Of a stretch of DNA of 9,986 bases, positions 1 through 5,158 are shown piece after piece. The notes beneath the pieces are model-generated. The model saw nothing but the letters and a program-made list of their open reading frames with translations, did no database searches and had not been told where the DNA came from. Source of the DNA: a bacterium (GTDB lineage: Bacteria > Chloroflexota > Dehalococcoidia > Tepidiformales > Tepidiformaceae); contig CAMAUF010000049.1 in NCBI GenBank assembly GCA_945861295.1, positions 1 through 9,986 of the forward strand, written 5' to 3'. The position numbers were made by a program, and so were the translations under genes. Position 1 is the stretch's first letter; the number at the start of each line of letters is the position of its first letter.

Positions 1-1
1 G

Positions 2-14
2 CGTAGCGCCTACG
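2..14. other. Short inverted repeat over the stop of the LuxR-type gene
   Basis: CGTAG, a 3-nt spacer and CTACG form a perfect 5-bp palindrome that includes the stop codon (10-12). It could be the base of a terminator, but the window ends here and no T tract can be checked. Confidence 0.25.
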
Positions 15-636
15 AGCGTCCGCGGCCCTGAAGGCTCGCGTAACGTTGAGCCGCCTGAGTCCGATTTTCGACGCCGAGCTTGGCGTAGATGTTCACGAGG
101 TGCCGCGCCACGGTTGGGCGCGCGACCACGAGGCGCTCGGCGATTTCGACGTTCGTCAGGCCCTCGGCCAGGAGCGCGAGGATCTCGAGTTCCCGGGGCG
201 TTATCCCCACGGCCGGCGGCGAGAGCGGCTCCGGTTCCGGTAGCAGTTCGTCTAAGAGTCGACGCAACTCAGCGCCTCGGCGGGGACCGTACCGAATCTC
301 GCGGGGAAGCATGGTGAGGATGCTGCCCCGCAAACAGGCGCTCGCATCTATGACGGCTTGCTCGGGGCCGCCGTCGCGCACGGTCACGAGCGTGGGGACG
401 GCAAGGCCTCGCCCCAGCTCCCGGAGGTCGCAGTCCGCGAGTACCTCCACCATCTCCTCGAAGAGCGAGGGAGATAAGCCCTTGTCCCAGAGCGCGGCCG
501 TCCGGGTGACTTCTTCCATCGAGATACAGTCATGGAGGCCACGGAGTGCGGCTTCGAACGCGCCCTTGCGATCACATCGCACCCCTCCTGACCGGTGGGC
601 GAAGTATACCGGAACACCGGCGGGCGTACGGCGCAT
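10..636 (-). CDS. LuxR-type HTH regulator with a partial alpha/beta-hydrolase-like N-terminal part
   Basis: Probable transcriptional regulator. Numbering from the ATG at 636, the last 60 residues are a LuxR/GerE helix-turn-helix: TPRELEILALLAEGL at 146-160, then NVEIAERL, a recognition helix around PTVARHLVNIY and KLGVENRTQA. Before it, about residues 64-110 read like the last strands of an alpha/beta hydrolase (LRELGRGLAVPTLVTV followed by an LRGSILTMLP segment). This matches the C-terminal half of the hydrolase-LuxR fusions common in Chloroflexota and Actinobacteria. The nucleophile elbow and everything before it are absent, so the protein is much shorter than such fusions. The start is unresolved. 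The outer ATG at 636 lies upstream of a good -10 box and has no Shine-Dalgarno. A GTG at 582 is only 1 nt from an AGGAGG. The next in-frame ATG is at 519. A one-base disruption near 574 is possible. The DNA-binding domain is secure; the N-terminus is not. Confidence 0.75.
   Translation of the reverse strand: MRRTPAGVPVYFAHRSGGVRCDRKGAFEAALRGLHDCISMEEVTRTAALWDKGLSPSLFEEMVEVLADCDLRELGRGLAVPTLVTVRDGGPEQAVIDASACLRGSILTMLPREIRYGPRRGAELRRLLDELLPEPEPLSPPAVGITPRELEILALLAEGLTNVEIAERLVVARPTVARHLVNIYAKLGVENRTQAAQRYASLQGRGRS
584..589 (-). promoter_or_regulatory. AGGAGG Shine-Dalgarno in front of an ATGTGA start-stop
   Basis: A perfect AGGAGG on the minus strand sits 6 nt before ATG (577-575). That ATG is followed at once by TGA. 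The GTG at 575-573 is 8 nt away but opens a frame different from the LuxR domain. Removing one base (T574) would join the well-spaced ATG to the LuxR frame. This is the main reason the start of the regulator is left open. Confidence 0.5.
603..608 (-). promoter_or_regulatory. Candidate -10 box (TATACT) for the LuxR-type gene
   Basis: On the minus strand TATACT matches the TATAAT consensus at five of six positions. It lies 13 nt upstream of an AGGAGG. I see no good -35 hexamer at 16-18 nt. If it is used, transcription starts near 596, which would rule out the ATG at 636 as the translation start. Confidence 0.4.
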
Positions 637-714
637 ACGCGGACGCGAACCTGCGCCTCGAAATCATCCACATAGACGAAGGCGACTCCTTCACCGCGCG
701 CGACGCTTACCGAG

Positions 715-729
715 TGGTCAATTCGACCA
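715..729 (+). promoter_or_regulatory. Inverted repeat directly before the Shine-Dalgarno of the 744 gene
   Basis: TGGTC-AATTC-GACCA is a perfect 5-bp palindrome ending 2 nt before the GGAGG at 732-736. As DNA it could be an operator between the divergent LuxR-type gene and the 744 gene. As RNA it could be a small hairpin beside the ribosome-binding site. The role is inferred from position only. Confidence 0.3.
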
Positions 730-743
730 TCGGAGGCAGAGGA

Positions 744-1145
744 ATGGGATGGACAATCAGGGAGTGGACGCTCGCCGCGCTGTTGCCAGTCTTGGCGTTC
801 GGCGTAGTCGTCCCGGCAGCGATCGCGCTGCGCAAGGCAGCCGGCTCGGCCGGAGACGACGAGATCGAGGGTGAGGCAGAGGTCGTGGCGGTCTGGGCGT
901 CGGGGGCGCCGACGCCCGCAGAGGCGAGACCCGCGCACAGCGGACGGGCCGTCATCTTTGTCGCCTCATCACCGGCGGACGCCGAGCTGCTCCGTACGGT
1001 ATTCCCCGAGGACGGGGACGTGGGGCAGGTCGTAGTCAGCGTCGCTGCCTGGCCCGACGACCCATGGGCGTACCTAGCTCGCGCAGCCTGGCTCGGGGAA
1101 GCCTCCTTCTGGCCGGTCGGGCCGCTTCAAAGCGAGGCGCGGTGA
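744..1145 (+). CDS. Hypothetical single-pass membrane protein, 133 aa
   Basis: Not recognised. I start it at the ATG at 744 because a GGAGG (732-736) lies 7 nt upstream and the hydrophobic segment follows directly; longer in-frame starts reach back into the LuxR-type gene. Residues about 8-28 (TLAALLPVLAFGVVVPAAIAL) form one transmembrane helix or uncleaved signal anchor, with basic residues (LRK) after it. A low-complexity acidic and Ala-rich linker runs from about 33 to 70. A compact C-terminal part holds AVIFVASSPADAELLRTVF and VGQVVVSVAAWPDDPWAYLARAAWL, which reads like a small alternating strand-helix unit. It is divergent from the LuxR-type gene and ends 13 nt before the Nudix gene. No catalytic motif is visible, so no function is assigned. 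Confidence 0.65.
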   Translation: MGWTIREWTLAALLPVLAFGVVVPAAIALRKAAGSAGDDEIEGEAEVVAVWASGAPTPAEARPAHSGRAVIFVASSPADAELLRTVFPEDGDVGQVVVSVAAWPDDPWAYLARAAWLGEASFWPVGPLQSEAR

Positions 1146-1151
1146 TACCCT
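1146..1151 (+). promoter_or_regulatory. Candidate leaderless -10 box (TACCCT) for the Nudix gene
   Basis: TACCCT fits the TANNNT pattern of leaderless promoters. It begins immediately after the TGA of the upstream gene (1143-1145) and ends 7 nt before the Nudix ATG at 1159. There is no Shine-Dalgarno in the gap. No convincing -35 hexamer is visible. Confidence 0.4.
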
Positions 1152-1158
1152 GCGCGGC

Positions 1159-2046
1159 ATGAGCGATGACGCCCGCCCGCATCTCGGACCCGGCGCCGCC
1201 GTGCTCCTCATGGACGCGACCGGCCGCGTGCTCCTCCAACAGCGCGACGATGACCTGGCGCCCGCTGGCTACGGGCGCTGGGCCTTGCCGGGTGGCGGCA
1301 TCGAGCCGGGCGAATCGCCCCGCGACGCGGCCTTACGCGAGTTCGAGGAAGAGACGGGCATCGCGCTCGCCCGCCTTCGCTTCCACCGCACCGCCAGCTA
1401 CGACGGGCCCGCCAGCGTCGTCGATGCCCTCCACGTCTTCTTCGCCGACGACGACGTCGACGAAGCGGCCATCCAAGTGAACGAAGGCCTGGCCTTCGCC
1501 TTCTGGTCGCCGGCCGAAATTGCCAGCCTCTCCATCAACCCCTTCCCGCGCTCGATCCTCGAGGCCTTCTTCGCGAGCGACCATTATCGCGGGACCTTGG
1601 CCACGAAAGCGGCCTATCGCGAGGGCGCCTGCGTCATCGCGCTCGACCGCTGGGGTCGCGCGCTCCTGCAGCTTCGCGACGCCGACCTCCCGCCCGAGCG
1701 CTACCCGGACACCTGGTCGTTGCCGGGAGGCCTGATGGAACCCGGCGAAGCCCCCGACGCCGCCGCGCTCCGCGAGTTCGAGGAGGAGACCGGCCACCTC
1801 CTCGAAGACCTCACGCTCTACCGTGCTTTCCGCCGGGACACGGACTTGCCGAGCGCCCTCGTGGACGTGCAGCACGTCTACTTCGCCGACCCCGACATCC
1901 CCGAAGAGCGGGTCGAGGTTCGGGAAGGCCAGGCCTTCCGCTATTTCGAGTCGGCCGCGCTGGCCGCGCTCCCGATGCCGCCACACACGCGCCAGATCCT
2001 CGCGGCCTTCTTCACGAGCCCGGCCTACAAAGGCCTGTTCCATTGA
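1159..2046 (+). CDS. Tandem two-domain Nudix hydrolase, 295 aa
   Basis: Nudix enzymes hydrolyse nucleoside diphosphates linked to another group, for example oxidised NTPs, ADP-ribose or NADH, using a Mg-binding Nudix box (GX5EX7REUXEEXGU). Two complete boxes are present. The first spans residues 46-68 (G46, E52, R60-E61, E64-E65, G67). The second spans 191-213 (G191, E197, R205-E206, E209-E210, G212), with H213 where a hydrophobic residue is usual. The boxes are 145 residues apart, and each half ends in a similar tail (ILEAFFASDHYRG and ILAAFFTSPAYKG), so the protein is an internal duplication with a junction near residue 147. Single Nudix domains are usually about 140-160 aa. All box glutamates are kept in both halves, so both could be active. 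The substrate is unknown. The gene probably uses a leaderless start just after the 744 gene. Confidence 0.93.
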   Translation: MSDDARPHLGPGAAVLLMDATGRVLLQQRDDDLAPAGYGRWALPGGGIEPGESPRDAALREFEEETGIALARLRFHRTASYDGPASVVDALHVFFADDDVDEAAIQVNEGLAFAFWSPAEIASLSINPFPRSILEAFFASDHYRGTLATKAAYREGACVIALDRWGRALLQLRDADLPPERYPDTWSLPGGLMEPGEAPDAAALREFEEETGHLLEDLTLYRAFRRDTDLPSALVDVQHVYFADPDIPEERVEVREGQAFRYFESAALAALPMPPHTRQILAAFFTSPAYKGLFH

Positions 2047-2079
2047 GGCTCAGGCCGCCCGCGCTTGACTCGATCGGCG

Positions 2080-2796
2080 TCAGGAGAGGTGGCGCGTCAT
2101 CCACTGCTCCGCCGCCTTGATTACGTCGGGCCCAATGTCAAAATGCCCCCCCGGCAGCCAGAAGAGGTCCTTCTCGCCGGGCAGCGCGGCGTGGAGCGCC
2201 TCAGTCGAGGCTTTCGGGAAAAACTCGTCTGACAGTTTCCCCACGATGCGCACGGCGACCGTGCCCAGGCGCTGAACGGGCGAGTCCGGGTCCGAAGCGT
2301 TGCCCACCAACCCGCCCTCGCCCACCAGGCAGAAGGCGGCGGCACGGAACCGTCCGTCCACGGCGACGGCGTTGATCCCGAGCATGCTGCCCATCGAGTA
2401 GCCGACGTACCCCAGCCGCGAGAAATCGACCGGGAACTCCGCCGCGATGGCGTCGACGACGGCCGTCAGCTCGGCTGCGAACTGGGCCTTCGCCACCGCG
2501 AAGCGCGCCGGGTCTCGGAGCATGCCCATGGGGTCATGGACGGCGCGTTCGCCGTGGGCCGGGGCGTCGAGGCCGCCCGCGATCCAACCATGCCGCGCCC
2601 AAAGCCGGGCGACATCGGCCACGAAGTAGTCATCCTTCGAACTCGTCGCCGGATGCTGGATCACGACGAGCGGCTGCGGCCCTTCGACGGCGTCGGAGCG
2701 ATAAAACAGGGCTGGGACTTCGTCGTCCCCGACCGGCAGGCGGAACCGCAGCTCTTCGAGGCCCGCCGATTCCCGGCGTTGAATGACGTTGCTCAT
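2080..2796 (-). CDS. Alpha/beta hydrolase, dienelactone-hydrolase or acyl-esterase type, 238 aa
   Basis: Cytosolic alpha/beta-fold hydrolase, probably an esterase, lactonase or peptidase-like enzyme. The nucleophile elbow GYSMG gives Ser134. H218 in PGGHFDIG is the likely catalytic His, and D190 in KLSDEFF the likely acid. The segment LVVIQHPATSSKDDY (43-57) matches the strand and oxyanion-hole region, and DAPAHGER (78-84) is the usual loop of this fold. There is no signal peptide. I chose the ATG at 2796 because AAAGGCGG lies about 8 nt upstream and homologous-looking sequence begins there; the frame stays open much further upstream but does not look like protein. The gene converges on the Nudix gene with a 33-bp gap in which I see no clear terminator. 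Its ATG may overlap the stop of a small upstream frame (ATGA). The substrate cannot be deduced. Confidence 0.9.
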   Translation of the reverse strand: MSNVIQRRESAGLEELRFRLPVGDDEVPALFYRSDAVEGPQPLVVIQHPATSSKDDYFVADVARLWARHGWIAGGLDAPAHGERAVHDPMGMLRDPARFAVAKAQFAAELTAVVDAIAAEFPVDFSRLGYVGYSMGSMLGINAVAVDGRFRAAAFCLVGEGGLVGNASDPDSPVQRLGTVAVRIVGKLSDEFFPKASTEALHAALPGEKDLFWLPGGHFDIGPDVIKAAEQWMTRHLS

Positions 2797-3023
2797 GGCG
2801 AAGTCCGCCTTTCGGAAGAGGGATGTGCAGGCGAGTAGGCCACGGCGCGCCGGTCTCCGCAACTCGCGGCGAAGGCGTGGACCTCGGCCGGTAGGCAGAG
2901 GAGCACGGCGGGCACGTCGCCGGCTACGTCGTATTTCCCACCTCGGATCAGGCGCTTGACCGGCAGGCACCCCGTTGTCTCGGGGCTTCGCAGGGGCAAC
3001 TGAGGTTGGTACGATGGCGACAT
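2793..3023 (-). CDS. Possible small ORF upstream of and overlapping the alpha/beta hydrolase
   Basis: Speculative. A minus-strand frame ends in a TGA that overlaps the hydrolase ATG by 4 nt (ATGA), the arrangement of translationally coupled genes. In the 44 codons from the Leu-Pro-Val-Lys segment to the Ala-Val-Ala-Tyr segment I counted about 84% G/C at third positions, 80% at first and 50% at second, a coding-like pattern. The protein includes KRLIRGGKYDVAGDVPAVLL and a short stretch after it, then turns Ser/Arg-rich. I recognise no family. The outer ATG at 3023 overlaps the start codon of the divergent 3022 gene and has no Shine-Dalgarno; a TTG further in is an alternative. It may equally be a decayed gene or a chance frame in GC-rich DNA. 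Confidence 0.25.
   Translation of the reverse strand: MSPSYQPQLPLRSPETTGCLPVKRLIRGGKYDVAGDVPAVLLCLPAEVHAFAASCGDRRAVAYSPAHPSSERRTSP
2987..3015 (+). promoter_or_regulatory. Candidate leaderless promoter for the 3022 gene
   Basis: A TACGAT -10 box at 3010-3015 ends 6 nt before the ATG at 3022. A partial -35 (TTCGCA, four of six to TTGACA) lies 17 nt upstream at 2987-2992. No Shine-Dalgarno precedes the ATG, so the transcript probably begins at or near the start codon. Confidence 0.5.
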
Positions 3024-3255
3024 GGCTGACCCGAACGTCGACCGTCGCGCGCGGCTCATGGAGCAGCCCTTTACCTTCCAACTCACGGCGGACGGGAGGG
3101 TTCGCATCTCCTGGAAGGGTCGGGTCGTCACAACGCTTGCCGGCCAGCCTGCCCGGAGGCTCGCTGAAGAGGTCGCCCACGCCAGCGAAGCCGCCACCCA
3201 ACTCGCGCTGGCCAAGGCGACCGGCAACTTCAAGCGTGGCAACGAGCGCCGATGA
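3022..3255 (+). CDS. Small conserved-looking hypothetical protein, 77 aa
   Basis: Small soluble protein with no signal peptide or membrane segment. After a short charged N-terminus it reads QPFTFQLTADGRVRISWKGR and then VVTTLAGQPARRL, which looks like a beta-hairpin unit. A helical part follows (EEVAHASEAATQLALAKA), and the protein ends in TGNFKRGNERR. The pattern of ISWKGR, a threonine-leucine stretch and a C-terminal GNFKRGN resembles small uncharacterised proteins I recall from Chloroflexota-like genomes; this is memory, not a search. The start is supported by the TACGAT box 6 nt upstream. It is divergent from the alpha/beta hydrolase and followed by a 106-bp gap with a strong hairpin before the phosphotriesterase-family gene. 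The basic C-terminus could suit nucleic-acid or ribosome contact, but I assign no function. Confidence 0.75.
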   Translation: MADPNVDRRARLMEQPFTFQLTADGRVRISWKGRVVTTLAGQPARRLAEEVAHASEAATQLALAKATGNFKRGNERR

Positions 3256-3290
3256 CCTTGCGGATTGGCTCGCCGCCTGAGTGCCGCCGC

Positions 3291-3318
3291 GGCGTACGCA
3301 GTTCCCCTGCGTAGCGCC
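3291..3318 (+). terminator. GC-rich hairpin between the 3022 gene and the catabolic operon
   Basis: GGCG-TACGCAG, a TTCCC loop, then CTGCGTA-G-CGCC form an 11-bp stem with one bulged G (3314). It begins 35 nt after the stop of the small gene. The downstream sequence (ATCCCTTAGG) is not a proper T tract, so as an intrinsic terminator it is imperfect. It could instead be an operator or a leader structure for the operon starting at 3362. Confidence 0.4.
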
Positions 3319-3324
3319 ATCCCT

Positions 3325-3330
3325 TAGGCT
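3325..3330 (+). promoter_or_regulatory. Weak candidate -10 box (TAGGCT) for the catabolic operon
   Basis: TAGGCT fits TANNNT and would place a transcription start about 8 nt before the AGGAGG at 3345-3350. No clear -35 is visible. If it is used, the hairpin at 3291-3318 lies upstream of the transcript. Confidence 0.25.
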
Positions 3331-3361
3331 TGCTACCGCCGCGCAGGAGGCGGTCCCGCTC

Positions 3362-4306
3362 ATGGTCACCATTCAAACAGCGACGGGCCCGATCGACACA
3401 GCGGACCTCGGCTTCACGCTCATGCATGAGCACGTCCGCGTCGGCTGGGGGCCGATGTTCCAGCAGTACCCGAGCATGTTTCCCAAGGACAAGGATCTGG
3501 CGCAGGCCGTCGAACGCCTCAAAGCGGCGAAGGCCGCAGGCGTCACGACGATCGTCGACCTGACACCGATCGACCTCGGGCGCGATGTTACGCTTATCGC
3601 CGACGCCGCGCGCCTCTCCGGCATGCAGATCATCGTCCCGACAGGCTTCTACTACTCCATCCCCTTCGGCTTCTTCATCCGCGATGCTAAGGACATGACC
3701 GACCTCATGGTCCGGGACATCACCGAGGGCGTCGACACGACCGGCATCCGCGCCAACGTGATCAAGTGCGCGACGGAGACGGAGATGCACGCGGTCAACG
3801 AAAAGGTGCTCCGCGCCTCAGCGCAGGCCCACCGGCAGACCGGCGTTCCGATCTGCACGCATACGCACCCCGCCAGCCGCACCGGCCTCGACCAGCAGCG
3901 CGTCTTCAAAGACGAAGGCTGCGACCTCGGCCGGATCGTCATCGGCCACTCCGACGACTCGGACGACATCGGCTACCTGGAGACCATCATCCAGAACGGC
4001 AGCTATTGCGGGATGGACCGCTTTGGCCTTTCGCAGCCGCGGACGAGCGAGCAGCGCGCCGAAATGGTGGCCAAGCTTGTCGAGAAGGGGTACGCGGACC
4101 GAATCACGCTCTCGCACGACTCCTGCTGCTGCTTCCACTGGGCGCCCGAGGAGATGCTGAAGTCGTTCGCGCCGAACTGGCGCATGACGCACATCCCACA
4201 GGACATCGTGCCGATGCTGCGCGGCTACGGCGTCAGCGACGCCAACATCACACAGATGACGACGGGCAACCCGCGACGCCTCTTCGAGATGAATCAACCC
4301 TACTAA
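3362..4306 (+). CDS. Phosphotriesterase-family metal-dependent hydrolase (lactonase or esterase), 314 aa
   Basis: Amidohydrolase-superfamily TIM barrel of the phosphotriesterase family, whose members hydrolyse lactones, esters or phosphotriesters at a binuclear metal centre. The expected ligands are visible in order: H22-x-H24 in LMHEHV, the carboxylated lysine K135 in VIKCATE, H167 in CTHTHP, H196 in IGHSDDSDD and D253 in LSHD. The length is normal for the family (about 310-350 aa) and no signal peptide is present. The ATG at 3362 has AGGAGG 11 nt upstream, a slightly long spacing. D253 is followed by S-C-C-C-F-H-W; three adjacent cysteines next to a metal ligand are uncommon. It is the first gene of an operon with two crotonase-like proteins, only 12 nt from the next start. 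In that context a lactone or ester made during acyl-CoA catabolism is more likely than an organophosphate. This is inference. Confidence 0.92.
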   Translation: MVTIQTATGPIDTADLGFTLMHEHVRVGWGPMFQQYPSMFPKDKDLAQAVERLKAAKAAGVTTIVDLTPIDLGRDVTLIADAARLSGMQIIVPTGFYYSIPFGFFIRDAKDMTDLMVRDITEGVDTTGIRANVIKCATETEMHAVNEKVLRASAQAHRQTGVPICTHTHPASRTGLDQQRVFKDEGCDLGRIVIGHSDDSDDIGYLETIIQNGSYCGMDRFGLSQPRTSEQRAEMVAKLVEKGYADRITLSHDSCCCFHWAPEEMLKSFAPNWRMTHIPQDIVPMLRGYGVSDANITQMTTGNPRRLFEMNQPY

Positions 4307-4308
4307 CT

Positions 4309-4321
4309 GGAGGAACCCTTG
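4309..4321 (+). promoter_or_regulatory. Shine-Dalgarno fixing a TTG start
   Basis: GGAGG at 4309-4313, then AACCC, then TTG at 4319. The 5-nt spacing and the homology from residue 2 onward make TTG the start. The site lies just after the upstream stop (4304-4306), so translation may be coupled. Confidence 0.75.
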
Positions 4322-5110
4322 GCAGATTTCGAATACACCGTCGAAGGCAACATCGGACTCATGCGCTTCAACCGCCCCGAGCGGCTGAACGCCATCACCT
4401 ACGAAATGCTCGCGCTCATCGAAGACGCCGTGAAGCGCGCCGGCGCCGACGACCGCGTCCGGACCGTGGTGCTGACGGGCGCGGGCCGCGCCTTTAGCGC
4501 CGGGACCGACCTCAACCAACTCCAAAGCCAAGGCCCGACCCGGGCCCGTGGCGAACGGTACGCCAACGCCTACGACCCAGACCGGCCCGCGCCATGGACC
4601 TTCCTCGCGCTCAAGAAGCCGGTCATCTGCGCGGTCAACGGGGCGGCCGTCGGCCTTGGCGCCGAGTTCACGAGCCAGTGCGACATCCGCATTGCCGGCG
4701 AGTCGGCGCGTTTCGGCTGGGTCTTCGTGCATCGCGGCCTCGTCCCGGACACAGGCGCCGGCACCTGGCTGCTGCCCAAGCTCATCGGCCCGCAGAACGC
4801 CGCCTACCTGCTCTATTCGGGAGAGATCATCAGCGCCGCGCGGGCGAAGGAACTGGGCTACCTGCTCGAAGTTGTCCCTGACGCCCAACTGCAGGATCGC
4901 GCCATGGCCATCGCCGCCGCCGTCAGCCGGGGCGGGCCGCTCGCCACGGGCCAGGTTAAACGGCTGCTCTTCCAAGGGCTGACGCGGGACCCGATGGAAC
5001 ACCTCAAGGACCACGTCAAGACGCTGGAGACAATGTTCGCCAGCGAGGACTTCAAGGAAGGCGTCGCCGCCTTCCTCGAAAAGCGCGACCCAGCCTGGAA
5101 GGGCCGCTAG
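4319..5110 (+). CDS. Crotonase-superfamily (enoyl-CoA hydratase/isomerase) protein, 263 aa
   Basis: Acts on acyl-CoA thioesters, stabilising an enolate in an oxyanion hole. Fold markers are FNRPERLNAI (17-26), AFSAGTDL (58-65, first oxyanion-hole strand), AVNGAAVGLGAEF (105-117, second) and a normal C-terminus ending in AFLEKRDPAWKGR. E116 matches the first catalytic Glu of rat mitochondrial hydratase (Glu144). The position of the second (Glu164) is F136 in RFGWVFVHRG. D144 in LVPDTGAGTWLLP instead matches the catalytic Asp of PaaG-like 1,2-epoxyphenylacetyl-CoA isomerase and enoyl-CoA isomerases. So an isomerase or another crotonase reaction is more likely than simple hydration, although automated annotation would say enoyl-CoA hydratase. 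It is the second gene of the operon, with a TTG start. Confidence 0.92.
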   Translation: MADFEYTVEGNIGLMRFNRPERLNAITYEMLALIEDAVKRAGADDRVRTVVLTGAGRAFSAGTDLNQLQSQGPTRARGERYANAYDPDRPAPWTFLALKKPVICAVNGAAVGLGAEFTSQCDIRIAGESARFGWVFVHRGLVPDTGAGTWLLPKLIGPQNAAYLLYSGEIISAARAKELGYLLEVVPDAQLQDRAMAIAAAVSRGGPLATGQVKRLLFQGLTRDPMEHLKDHVKTLETMFASEDFKEGVAAFLEKRDPAWKGR

Positions 5111-5144
5111 ACTCAAGCCCATCCGACCCGCCCAGCGCAACCCT

Positions 5145-5158
5145 GGAGGCGCCCTGTG
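5145..5158 (+). promoter_or_regulatory. Shine-Dalgarno fixing a GTG start
   Basis: GGAGG at 5145-5149 lies 6 nt before GTG at 5156, in a 45-nt gap after the stop of the first crotonase-like gene. I see no promoter or terminator in the gap. Confidence 0.7.

Noticed and set aside
546..743. N-terminal extension of the 744 membrane protein
   Set aside because: It overlaps the divergent regulator and has no ribosome-binding site, whereas ATG 744 has GGAGG at 7 nt and begins right before the membrane helix.
89..874. Plus-strand frame across the LuxR-type gene
   Set aside because: The Ser/Arg/Pro-rich translation has no domain features and is antisense to a clear LuxR helix-turn-helix.
1333..2043. 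Long minus-strand frame opposite the Nudix gene
   Set aside because: The plus strand carries two intact Nudix boxes; the minus frame has no motif and reflects codon bias.
2047..2079. Bidirectional terminator between the Nudix and alpha/beta hydrolase genes
   Set aside because: Only 3-bp arms (GGC/GCC) are visible in the 33-bp gap and there is no T tract on either strand.
2797..3372. Longer N-terminal extension of the alpha/beta hydrolase
   Set aside because: The in-frame upstream sequence is Arg-rich, unlike any hydrolase domain, and crosses the divergent small gene. ATG 2796 has its own Shine-Dalgarno.
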